A stretch of DNA of 6,285 nt, taken from contig JACDDF010000147.1 in the NCBI GenBank assembly GCA_013817135.1, forward strand, positions 1 through 6,285. The letters run 5' to 3'. Origin of the DNA: Nitrospirales bacterium. Its GTDB lineage: Bacteria > Nitrospirota > Nitrospiria > Nitrospirales > UBA8639. Numbering within the stretch: position 1 is the first letter of the stretch; each line of letters begins with the position of its first letter. The notes beneath the pieces were generated by a model that saw nothing but the letters and a program-made list of their open reading frames with translations, did no database searches and was not told the DNA's origin. Made by a program: the position numbers and the translations under genes. This document shows, piece by piece, positions 1-6,285 of the stretch.

Positions 1-1
1 T

Positions 2-146
2 AAGCAGCGATATATCCAAGCCATCTACTTCCATTTCGGGGGACTGGATCTCTATCCGGAAGGGGTTTGTCGATAGCAGCTACCCCCTCGTTTTGATGAA
101 GACCATTTTTTTTAAATACATCCTAGCCGAGTACAAATACGAATAG
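2..146 (+). pseudogene. 3' end of a broken gene of unknown family, upstream partner of the DUF6445 gene
   Basis: This is the tail of a gene whose start lies left of the window. Read from base 2 it gives protein-like sequence (RYIQAIYFHFGGLDLYPEG, then CR), meets an in-frame TAG at 74-76, and continues as QLPPRFDEDHFF before a TAA created at the T8 run 106-113. Removing one T restores KYILAEYKYE, which ends at TAG 144-146, only 7 bp before the next start codon. The two halves join naturally across the run, so I read them as one former gene carrying a nonsense codon and a one-base frameshift. The frameshift could be a sequencing error at the homopolymer; the TAG is less easily dismissed. I do not recognise the family. 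The tight spacing suggests it was co-transcribed with the oxygenase-like gene that follows. The coding call rests on residue composition and continuity only. Confidence 0.5.
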
Positions 147-149
147 GGA
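145..149 (+). promoter_or_regulatory. Shine-Dalgarno site deciding the start at 154
   Basis: AGGGA lies 4 nt before ATG 154 and overlaps the stop codon region of the preceding gene fragment. It supports ATG 154, rather than the TTG at 295 that follows the first amber codon, as the original start. The overlap of stop and ribosome site is typical of translational coupling in an operon. Confidence 0.45.
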
Positions 150-153
150 CTCC

Positions 154-927
154 ATGTCCAATTACATCCGCTCGAATCTTCTCGCCCTCAATCCGCACCA
201 AACAGTATCAATTCAGCGCGTTGGACTGGGACAACATCAGGTCGTGATCGTGGATGATTTCTAGCAATACCCTGAGGAAATCCTCAAAGTCGCGTTGAGC
301 CTCCCCTATACCACCCGGTTCGAAATCGTGGGAAATTTTCCAGGCGTTCGAGCCTGCCTCGATCATGAACATCGGGAACTGGTGGAAGCCATGAGCGCCA
401 TTTGGGGATGTCCTCTCTATATATTTTCCTCACCACAACCAGTCGTCTTTCAAGGCATCAAGACTGACAACTACCAACTAAACGTAGGGCAACGCCAACC
501 TCACATCGATCAGGATATCACCGCGATGGTCTACCTGAATCCTGCAGGTTCTTGTACAGATGGAACCGGTGTATACCGCCATCGACCGACAGGACTCGAA
601 CGCGTACCACCCATGCCTGACAGGACTATCCGACAGCTTGCGGACCAGCTGGAACCAAGCAGCGAATTTTTTACCAGCCCGAAAGGGTATGAAAACTTCA
701 AAAATAGCATAATTTTCAATCCCCTCTTCGCTTGTCGAGACAATAGGTATATCAACGAGGGAAATGGATATTAGGAATTACTGAAACTCATCGAAAAGCG
801 TCCAAACAGATTGATGATGTTTGATGGACGATGCTTTCATTCTCAGTATATCCAATCCGGCCACTACAACCAGACCTTTCGGGTGAATCAAATTCTGTAC
901 CTCAGCCAAAAGAAAAAAATGCCCTGA
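154..927 (+). pseudogene. DUF6445-family 2OG-Fe(II) oxygenase-like protein, interrupted by two in-frame TAG codons
   Basis: Read from ATG 154 to TGA 925-927, the frame holds 257 codons before the stop, with TAG at codon 37 (262-264) and codon 207 (772-774) and no frameshift. The product resembles DUF6445 proteins: VVIVDDF near residues 30-36, NFPGVRA near residues 59-65, and a double-stranded beta-helix core. H117 and D119 in PHID form an HxD metal motif, followed by MVYLNP. H229 in CFHS would be the distal metal ligand and R243 in TFRVNQ the 2-oxoglutarate-binding arginine. The longest uninterrupted piece (after codon 37 to codon 206) lacks the conserved N-terminal strand and both C-terminal ligands, so it should be inactive. 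In proteobacteria such proteins often sit near TonB receptors and halogenase or cupin-like genes, and their substrate is not known. The near-complete frame argues for very recent decay. Readthrough is possible but unsupported. Confidence 0.7.
273..286 (+). other. Small perfect hairpin shortly after the first amber codon
   Basis: TGAGGA and TCCTCA pair perfectly (6 bp) around a two-base AA centre, so in RNA the innermost pair would have to open to make a loop. The structure starts 8 nt after TAG 262-264. It may be chance codon choice in a coding region, and no U-tract follows, so it is not a terminator. Confidence 0.3.
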
Positions 928-1152
928 TTCTTTAATAACTTCCCCTCCCTGTCCTCCGTCGCTTCTTCCGTTTTTTTTAGATTTCCTATTCCTCCTTGTC
1001 AATGATTGAACATACATCAGATCTGCATAGGGTTCTTCGTCTAAACCTTGTTTACAGAGGAGGAGATAATATTCATCTCCACCAACGGTGTAAGGAAGAA
1101 GCTTAAGCATTGAAATTGTTGGAGCGGCGAGTGCCTTGATGCCCTGATCAGA
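928..1152. other. Gene-free stretch between the broken oxygenase gene and the transporter stop
   Basis: These 225 bp separate the end of the rightward broken gene from the end of the leftward transporter, so it is a convergent intergenic region. It holds a T8 run at 971-978 on the + strand, with no clear GC-rich stem in front of it. No convincing hairpin terminator was found for either flanking gene. The minus strand is open from ATG 1110 down to 928 and on into the antisense of the oxygenase gene, but there is no ribosome site and no recognisable domain. Nothing else is supported here. Confidence 0.5.
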
Positions 1153-2499
1153 TCATCCCTGTCCTGTGCCCTGCAAATAGGTTTCTTCCTCGTAACCTTT
1201 TACCACCAGGAGAAACAGGCAGGCCACAAGAAACATCACGCCCGCAAAAAACCAATAGTAGCCGGGGCCGGTCAACGCAACAGTCCCATCTGTATTCTGA
1301 ATCCAAAAATTCACAAAGGCGGTAAACCCGTTTCCTAAGGACACTGAGAGCAAAAACAAGCCCATCAGGAGCGATTTGAGTTTAAGTGGAGCCTGGGTAT
1401 AGGAAAATTCGAGACAGGTAATAGACACCATAACTTCCGCAGCCGTAATCACCACGAAGGCCAATAACTGCCAGCCAATCTCCGGTACCATCCCCAATTC
1501 AATCTGTTGCTCAATATAGGCTGAGATCAGAAATGCCCCAACCGTCATAAAAAAGCCCATGGCCATCTTTCGCAATGATGTGAGAAGAACCATTCTATTC
1601 AAAACCGGATAGACCACATAGGTAAACAAAGGAATAAACACCATGATCAAGACGGGATTCACTGCCTGAATTTGCGAAGGCAACCATTCAACACCCATCC
1701 AAACACGGTTCATGTGTTGAGATTGGAGAACCCATGCTGAAGCCGTTTGGTCATAGAGAGACCAAAAAAATGCGACAAACACATAAATCCCCGCCAACTT
1801 CCCAATCGCACGCCAGGCCTGTGGACTAGAAAGCGCTTGAAGCACACCGGACGGGTCAGGAGGAATATGGACATAGTGGGTCCGGCCAGACCAAAAAATG
1901 ATGGTGGCCACAAACATCAAGATGCCAGGCACCCCAAATGCCAGGCCCGGGCCATAATGCTCCAAAAGCCAGGGGGTGAGCATCACGGATCCAAAAGCTC
2001 CGACGTTGATGGCGAAGTAAAACCAGGCAAAGGCCTTGGTTAAAAGATGCCCATTGGCAAAACCAAACTGATCCCCCAAATTCGCTGACACACAGGGCTT
2101 AATGCCCCCGGAGCCGATCGCAATTAAAGTCAATCCAAGAAGTAGGCCGAATCGGGTGTGATCGAAAGCCAAAACGACGTGACCGCCACAATACACCAGA
2201 GAAAGAAGAATGATGGTTTTATATTTCCCCCAAAAGGCATCGGCCAAGATCGCCCCCAAAAAAGGGAAAAAGTACACGGCCGAGGCAAACAGATGGAAAT
2301 AACTTTTCGCTTCTGCCTCGCCCATGGAATCCAAGGTTCCCTGTGTATTCAGTAACATCCCGGTCATAAACACGACCAGAATGGAACGCATACCGTAGTA
2401 ACTAAATCGCTCAGCGCCTTCATTGACAACTAAATGCACGACTCCGGATGGCATGGAAGAGGTCGCTGAGGGCTCGGTTCGAAATCTGCGTTTTTTCAT
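1153..2499 (-). CDS. POT/PTR-family proton-coupled peptide transporter (MFS)
   Basis: This inner-membrane symporter of 448 residues should import di- or tripeptides, or related compounds, with protons. The family signature ExxERFxYYG is present as E27, E30, R31, F32, Y34, Y35 and G36 in helix 1. An MFS loop motif (ADAFWGKYK, about 86-94) follows helix 2. GSGGIKPC (129-136) and the second PTR signature FYFAINVGAF (160-169) follow, and FFWSLYDQTASAW (244-256) marks the helix 7 region. About 12 hydrophobic segments are visible, fewer than the 14 of many bacterial members. The start at 2499 (MKKRRF) is chosen because GGAAG sits 7 nt upstream. An in-frame GTG at 2604 would add 35 polar residues with no motif and run almost to the neighbouring start. 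The gene is divergent from the TonB-dependent receptor, which suggests linked uptake across the two membranes. Family assignment is firm; the exact substrate is not. Confidence 0.93.
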   Translation of the reverse strand: MKKRRFRTEPSATSSMPSGVVHLVVNEGAERFSYYGMRSILVVFMTGMLLNTQGTLDSMGEAEAKSYFHLFASAVYFFPFLGAILADAFWGKYKTIILLSLVYCGGHVVLAFDHTRFGLLLGLTLIAIGSGGIKPCVSANLGDQFGFANGHLLTKAFAWFYFAINVGAFGSVMLTPWLLEHYGPGLAFGVPGILMFVATIIFWSGRTHYVHIPPDPSGVLQALSSPQAWRAIGKLAGIYVFVAFFWSLYDQTASAWVLQSQHMNRVWMGVEWLPSQIQAVNPVLIMVFIPLFTYVVYPVLNRMVLLTSLRKMAMGFFMTVGAFLISAYIEQQIELGMVPEIGWQLLAFVVITAAEVMVSITCLEFSYTQAPLKLKSLLMGLFLLSVSLGNGFTAFVNFWIQNTDGTVALTGPGYYWFFAGVMFLVACLFLLVVKGYEEETYLQGTGQG

Positions 2500-2621
2500 G
2501 AACAAACTTCCATCTGTAAAAAGTGGACAAGTATTGAAAATTCGTATAGACCCTATCCGGTGAGAACCGCTGTGCCGGTCCGATAAGAGAACTTCGGTAC
2601 CCACCGGAATGTCATTGTATT
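2500..2621. promoter_or_regulatory. Divergent control region between transporter and TonB receptor
   Basis: The 122 bp between the two start codons must contain both promoters. On the + strand a weak sigma70-like pair is visible: TGGACA at 2524-2529 and TATAGA at 2545-2550, with a short 15 bp spacer. The half towards the receptor is repeat-rich. CCGGT occurs at 2557 and 2575, with a related TCGGT at 2594. GAGAAC is repeated at 2562 and 2587. CCGGTG (2557-2562) is the inverse of CACCGG (2602-2607). These could be operator half-sites or a structured leader, but each element is short and chance is possible. I saw no B12-box or other known riboswitch core. Confidence 0.4.
2507..2511 (-). promoter_or_regulatory. 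Shine-Dalgarno site of the peptide transporter
   Basis: On the minus strand GGAAG precedes ATG 2499 by 7 nt (TTTGTTC). This decides the start codon in favour of the 448-residue form over longer in-frame alternatives. Confidence 0.6.
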
Positions 2622-4580
2622 ATGCCGACCCATTTCCCGCCATTCCCAGGCATGATCCTCTGGGCGAGTCTTTCAGGGCTAAGCATGGTGCTTCCCAACC
2701 CGGTTCAGGCCCAGGAAACATCAGTAACAACCCTTGATACGATGATTGTCACCGGCTCAGCGCAACCCACCCGACCCCACCAATCGACTCAGAGCGTGAC
2801 AATCCTCAACACTGAACAATTTGCTCCCCTTCAGCCCAATCGGGTTTTCACCATGCTCCAACAAGTCCCAGGACTTCATACCGATGAAATGAGTGGGAGA
2901 AGTGGAATCAGCTCACTGTATCTCCGAGGGGCCGATCCCAACTTCACCCTAATTATGCTTGATGGTATCCCCCTGAATGACTCAACAAACCAACGAGGCG
3001 GATCAGTTGATCTTTCCACAATTCCCATTGATCGAATCGATCGAGTTGAAATTGTTCGAGGGCCTCTCTCGGCATTTTATGGATCTGAAGCCATGGCTGG
3101 CGCAATCAATTTCATTACCAAATCTGCTTCAACGGCTCCCTCTCTTCGCCTACTGGGCGAAGGCGGTCGATTCGATTATCTCAAAGGGCTTGTTCAAACC
3201 GGAGGATCTGTTGGACCGTTGTCCACCAATATTTCCCTGTCCCATACCCAAAATGGAGAGCAAATTGAGAAAGATTCATTTTCAATGGATTCGGCTGGAT
3301 GGAATTTTTCCTTACAGACAGATTCCAACGTTGACATGCACCTAAACGGGCAATATACGGACTCAACGGTCCGGAGTTTTCCAGAAGGCAGCGGAGGTTC
3401 GGAATTCGCTTTGCTCCGGGAAACCGAACGACGAAAGACACGAGAATTTTTGACCGGTGTATCCGTTTCCTTTCCCATTCCTTCGGGTTGGCACCATCAG
3501 GTATTTCTGAGTGTGACTCGGAGGATTCAAGACGTTTCTAATCCAGGAATTCTTGCGACTCCAACTCTCTTTGCCCTGCCACCGGCTGACTTTGAAACCC
3601 TCTATACCCGTGTTCAAACACGTATGACGACAACCTGGACGATCAGCCCACAATGGAAATTTTCACTTGGTGAACAGTTGACTCATGAACGCGGAAGACG
3701 GAACGGGACGCAAGACTTGAGCTCCTTCGGAGGCCCCTCTGACCAACCAGATGACTTTGCCATTCGGCGAACACTCGGTGGAACCTTTGCCGAACTAACA
3801 TCGGTCTGGTGGCACAAACTGACCGTGAATTCCGGCATTCGTGCTGATATCTCGCAAGGATTTCAGCCGAAGGTTAGTCCCAGGATTGGGACGAGTTATC
3901 AACTTTTACCCTCAATCCAGGTTCGTGCTGGCTATGGGAAAGGATTCAAATTGCCCAGCTTATCCAGCTTAGGAGACCCCTTGATTGGAAACCCTTCAGT
4001 ACAACCCGAAACCAGCGTCGGATGGGATCTCGGCCTAGACTATCACACCTCCGATGAAGAATTTACCGCAACGATAGAATTCTTCCACAACCGGTTCAGG
4101 AACCTTATTGATCTCGATCCCGAACTCCTCAATCAAGGCATTATTCGCCTCGCCAATATTGATGAGGCGGTAACCCAGGGTTGGAATATTTCACTGTCAT
4201 TCACGCCACTCCCTATTGTTTCTTTCCAGTCGAGTTTCACCCACCTCACCACTCGAGTGACAGAAACGGGAAATCCACTAAGAAACCGCCCAAAATGGCG
4301 CGGATGGCTTGGAGTCACGATGAGGCTTTCTTCGACTGTCAATGTCAAAAGCCAAGTCACATGGGTCGGTTCCAGTTTTGATTTTCAAGTTCCAACCCAA
4401 ACCACACGAGTAGGAGGATTTGCCAAGGCAGATATCACTCTGAATTACCATCCCTTCACCACATGGAGCTGCTATGCAGCTCTTGAAAACGTCACCAACT
4501 CCTCGTATGAACAGTTTGCCGGATTCCCGGCTCCGCCCTTCACCTTTCGTTTGGGATTGGAATATAGGCCAGAATTTTGA
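2622..4580 (+). CDS. TonB-dependent outer-membrane receptor, BtuB/CirA-like
   Basis: This 652-residue protein is an outer-membrane barrel that imports a scarce ligand using energy from TonB-ExbBD. A hydrophobic signal segment (about 11-27) ends at VQA before QETS, with likely cleavage after residue 30. The TonB box is DTMIVTG (39-45). The plug domain runs to about 168: VPGLHTDEM, LYLRGADPNFTLIMLDGIPL (99-118) and RVEIVRGPLSAFYGSEA (141-157) followed by INFITK are classic. The rest alternates like beta strands. It closes with LENVTNSSYEQFAGFPAPP, GLEYRPEF and a terminal Phe, as expected for BAM-dependent barrels. Length is normal for BtuB-like receptors. No in-frame ATG, GTG or TTG lies upstream before a stop at 2547, so ATG 2622 is the first possible start, although GGAA is 12 nt away and the n-region has no Lys or Arg. 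The ligand (cobalamin, siderophore, peptide or metal complex) cannot be told from sequence. The divergent peptide transporter hints at a peptide-like ligand. Confidence 0.93.
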   Translation: MPTHFPPFPGMILWASLSGLSMVLPNPVQAQETSVTTLDTMIVTGSAQPTRPHQSTQSVTILNTEQFAPLQPNRVFTMLQQVPGLHTDEMSGRSGISSLYLRGADPNFTLIMLDGIPLNDSTNQRGGSVDLSTIPIDRIDRVEIVRGPLSAFYGSEAMAGAINFITKSASTAPSLRLLGEGGRFDYLKGLVQTGGSVGPLSTNISLSHTQNGEQIEKDSFSMDSAGWNFSLQTDSNVDMHLNGQYTDSTVRSFPEGSGGSEFALLRETERRKTREFLTGVSVSFPIPSGWHHQVFLSVTRRIQDVSNPGILATPTLFALPPADFETLYTRVQTRMTTTWTISPQWKFSLGEQLTHERGRRNGTQDLSSFGGPSDQPDDFAIRRTLGGTFAELTSVWWHKLTVNSGIRADISQGFQPKVSPRIGTSYQLLPSIQVRAGYGKGFKLPSLSSLGDPLIGNPSVQPETSVGWDLGLDYHTSDEEFTATIEFFHNRFRNLIDLDPELLNQGIIRLANIDEAVTQGWNISLSFTPLPIVSFQSSFTHLTTRVTETGNPLRNRPKWRGWLGVTMRLSSTVNVKSQVTWVGSSFDFQVPTQTTRVGGFAKADITLNYHPFTTWSCYAALENVTNSSYEQFAGFPAPPFTFRLGLEYRPEF

Positions 4581-4648
4581 GTTCAGTAATTATGCCTCAT
4601 AAAAAAGCACAGATACGTCATCAACCCATATTTCCGTATGAATTTATC

Positions 4649-4679
4649 GCAGGAACCGGCTTAAGCCCTGCCTTGTTTT
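4649..4679 (+). terminator. Weak rho-independent terminator candidate after the TonB receptor
   Basis: GCAGG (4649-4653) pairs with CCTGC (4667-4671) around a 13 nt loop that itself contains the palindrome GGCTTAAGCC. A T-rich tract CTTGTTTT follows. The stem is only 5 bp and the tract is interrupted by G, so termination may be partial. Confidence 0.3.
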
Positions 4680-4698
4680 GACCGAAAAAGCAAAGACG

Positions 4699-4726
4699 TT
4701 CAAGAGGCAAGCAAAGATGTGATAAA
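4699..4726 (+). promoter_or_regulatory. Candidate promoter of the HDOD gene
   Basis: TTCAAG (4699-4704) and GATAAA (4721-4726) are 16 bp apart. A TG at 4718-4719 in front of the -10 element gives an extended -10 pattern. Transcription would start near 4733, leaving a leader of about 30 nt to ATG 4763. This is a consensus match by eye only. Confidence 0.35.
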
Positions 4727-4762
4727 TATGGCTTCCGTTCTTCATTTCACTAGGATTCTTTC

Positions 4763-5749
4763 ATGCAACTCACACTTCCATTAAATCCCGTTCAGGACGA
4801 AGAGCGTTCCACGATTTTTGAGAGAATAAAAGGCTGTAAATCCTTGCCTATTCTGTCTCCCCTGGCCTCGACCATTCTTAAAATGTGCCAAAATGAAGAA
4901 ACTGATGCCTCTGAATTGGCCACGATCATAAGCCAGGATCCAGGAATGGCGGCTCAAATTTTATTTATGGCGAACTCGGGGTATTACGGTGGGTCTCGAC
5001 ACAAGGTGACCAGCATCGGACAGGCCGTGACCCTGCTTGGATTTTCAACGATCGCCAATCTGGCTCTGTCTTTTTGCTTTTATCGTTTAATTAAAGACAT
5101 GAAAGAGGTCTCAACATCCGGGATTGACCATCTAAAATTTTGGCGGCGATCCATTCTGGCTAGTGTTGCAGCTCGTGCCATTGGAAAACACTTCTCCTTT
5201 CCAGACGTAGAGCTCATGTTTCTTGGTGCCCTGCTTCAGGATATCGGACTATTGGCATTAAACGAGGTGGCTTCAAAAGAAATTGCCTTACTCCATGATC
5301 ACAATCAGGACAATCATGCCACTTTACAACAGTATGAGTGTGAACACTTGGGAGTTGATCATTCACAGGTGGGAGCCTGGCTAGCCCAGCATTGGCAACT
5401 TCCTGAGGAGTTTCAAGTGGCCATTCTCTATAGCCATACCCCTGAATTATTTGAGACTCCGCTGGACTTTCAATCTCTGGTGGATACCGTTGCACTCTCC
5501 GGCATCATCGCGGACATCTGGATCAATCCCGACACGGAAGCCGCTATTGCCTCGGCCCGTAAGAACTGTCAGGGTCGCTTAACCGTGCAACCGAAAGATT
5601 GGGAGCCGATTCTTGGGCATATCATGGCCGGAATTCCACAAATTGCCAGTTTTTTCCACAGCCGGATTGGGAACTTCGAAGACATGGCCCACATCCATCA
5701 GTTAGCCTTAGAACAACTGAATTCCACTGATCCCCAGTTATTCAGCTAA
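4763..5749 (+). CDS. HDOD-domain signalling protein
   Basis: This 328-residue soluble protein is mostly one HDOD domain (about 20-225), a degenerate relative of HD phosphohydrolases that usually acts as a non-enzymatic regulatory or scaffolding module. Family features are the LPILSPLASTILKM start (28-41), SELATIISQDPGMAAQIL (50-67) and ANSGYY (70-75). These are followed by the helix ITSIGQAVTLLG-like segment (83-93), LGALLQDIGLLAL (154-166) and VDHSQVGAWLAQHWQLP (198-214). The position of the HD histidine is Q159, next to D160, so metal-dependent catalysis is not expected. The last 80 or so residues carry no domain that I recognise. AGGA lies 7 nt before ATG 4763, which supports the start. 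The gene converges on a GGDEF gene. HDOD proteins are known from c-di-GMP, stress and motility control, but a specific partner cannot be named here. Confidence 0.9.
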   Translation: MQLTLPLNPVQDEERSTIFERIKGCKSLPILSPLASTILKMCQNEETDASELATIISQDPGMAAQILFMANSGYYGGSRHKVTSIGQAVTLLGFSTIANLALSFCFYRLIKDMKEVSTSGIDHLKFWRRSILASVAARAIGKHFSFPDVELMFLGALLQDIGLLALNEVASKEIALLHDHNQDNHATLQQYECEHLGVDHSQVGAWLAQHWQLPEEFQVAILYSHTPELFETPLDFQSLVDTVALSGIIADIWINPDTEAAIASARKNCQGRLTVQPKDWEPILGHIMAGIPQIASFFHSRIGNFEDMAHIHQLALEQLNSTDPQLFS

Positions 5750-5769
5750 CCAACACCAACCGCTGTTAC

Positions 5770-6285
5770 TCAGGATTTTTTCCCCATTCCGGTCATCTCA
5801 GTCGCCAGACACAATTGATTCCTGCCATTGTCCTTTGCCCGATATAAGGCACGATCTGCACGTTCAAGCCATGAGAGGACGGTTTCACCAGGGAGTAACT
5901 CCGCCAATCCGATCGATGCCGTGACCGGAATGGTGATATCTTGGTAGGAAAACTCCTCTCCTCTAACGGCCTCCAGCAGGCGCTCGCCCAACCGCTGGCT
6001 CAGTTCCTCCCCGGCTCCCTGAAGCAAGACACAAAACTCTTCCCCTCCGTATCTGGCAATAAAATCAGTCTTTCTGGGAAAGGTCGACACCAACCGTTTC
6101 GCCAGCTGCTGTAACACCACATCGCCAGCCGGATGGCCATAGGTATCATTCACGTGCTTAAAATGATCGACATCAACCATCAAAATACAAGCCGACGTTC
6201 CGGAGAAAAAACTCACGTTGGCCGTTCGTTCTAATTGAAGATCCAACGCTCCGTGGTTATACAGCTGGGTCAGAGCATCCAGCGT
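5770..6285 (-). CDS. GGDEF-domain diguanylate cyclase, C-terminal part (5' end outside window)
   Basis: The visible 171 residues are a complete GGDEF domain that makes c-di-GMP from two GTP. Counting from the window edge, LDALTQLYNHGAL (2-14) is the usual domain entry (DxLTxLxN). D38 in VDVDHFK is the metal-binding Asp, N46 and the D55 of GHPAGD contact guanine, and GGEEF (80-84) is the active-site loop. RKTD (71-74), five residues before GGEEF, matches the RxxD inhibitory site for product feedback. The domain closes with ADRALYRAKDNGRNQL. All residues needed for activity are present. The frame is open to base 6285, so the sensory or membrane-bound N-terminal part is missing; the TTG at 6246 lies inside the domain and is not a start. 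The stop faces the HDOD stop with a 20 bp gap and no visible hairpin. Confidence 0.93.
   Translation of the reverse strand, partial: TLDALTQLYNHGALDLQLERTANVSFFSGTSACILMVDVDHFKHVNDTYGHPAGDVVLQQLAKRLVSTFPRKTDFIARYGGEEFCVLLQGAGEELSQRLGERLLEAVRGEEFSYQDITIPVTASIGLAELLPGETVLSWLERADRALYRAKDNGRNQLCLATEMTGMGKKS

Noticed and set aside
316..327. cggttcgaaatc, resembling a tRNA T-arm, also found at 2475-2486
   Set aside because: Neither copy has an acceptor stem or anticodon arm around it and both lie within coding frames. A 12 bp coincidence with no flanking similarity is not a repeat element.
295..774. Uninterrupted reading frame starting with TTG 295 between the two amber codons
   Set aside because: It is the middle piece of the longer DUF6445-like frame. 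The best upstream purine-rich site is about 15 nt away and the piece lacks the conserved N-terminal strand and the distal ligands, so it is not a separate gene.
778..1110. Minus-strand open frame of 110 codons
   Set aside because: Its last 50 codons are antisense to the oxygenase-like gene, there is no ribosome site before ATG 1110, and the part in free DNA (Lys/Arg-rich, then GGQGGE) matches no family I know.
1747..2043. Plus-strand open frame of 98 codons inside the transporter
   Set aside because: It is antisense to strongly conserved transmembrane segments and its composition is that of a shadow frame.
1153..2604. Longer form of the peptide transporter starting at GTG 2604
   Set aside because: The extra 35 residues are polar with no motif, and the internal ATG 2499 has a well-placed GGAAG.
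2500..2621. Cobalamin riboswitch for the BtuB-like receptor
   Set aside because: The spacer is too short for a full cobalamin riboswitch that also leaves room for two promoters, and no B12-box-like sequence is visible.
3022..3056. Repeated GATCGA motifs in the plug-domain coding sequence
   Set aside because: They encode the conserved IDRIDRVE segment of TonB receptors, and the repetition follows from the amino-acid repeat.
3181..3653. Overlapping minus-strand frames inside the TonB receptor
   Set aside because: They are antisense shadows of barrel-strand coding sequence, with no domain and no ribosome site.

Overview
The window reads as chromosomal DNA of a Gram-negative, diderm bacterium of moderate GC content. 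A TonB-dependent outer-membrane receptor with a signal peptide requires an outer membrane, and the Shine-Dalgarno sites and ordinary stop codons fit a standard bacterial code. The lineage cannot be fixed from the sequence. The gene mix (POT peptide transporter, BtuB-like receptor, HDOD and GGDEF signalling proteins) is compatible with Nitrospirota or Proteobacteria, and I treat that only as a guess.

Left end (1-927, + strand): two tightly spaced genes that are both broken. The first enters from outside the window and shows an in-frame TAG plus a frame change at a run of eight T. The second starts 7 bp after it. It is a full-length DUF6445-type, 2-oxoglutarate/Fe(II) oxygenase-like gene of 258 codons, interrupted by two in-frame TAG codons but otherwise undisturbed. 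The three premature stops are all amber. Recent pseudogenisation is the plain explanation. Readthrough of UAG is the exciting and much less likely one. From 928 to 1152 there is no convincing gene.

Middle (1153-4580): a divergent pair separated by 122 bp. The leftward gene is a POT/PTR-family proton-coupled peptide transporter of the inner membrane. The rightward gene is a 652-residue TonB-dependent receptor of the outer membrane. The spacer between their start codons carries short direct and inverted repeats and must hold both promoters, so shared control is plausible. Together they could form an uptake route for peptides or peptide-like compounds, but the receptor's ligand is unknown.

Right end (4581-6285): a weak terminator candidate and a promoter candidate lie in front of an HDOD-domain protein. 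It converges, with a 20 bp gap, on the 3' part of a GGDEF diguanylate cyclase that runs in from the right edge. The cyclase keeps its active-site and inhibitory-site motifs, so this end is a small signalling neighbourhood linked to c-di-GMP. No RNA gene, CRISPR array or insertion sequence was seen.
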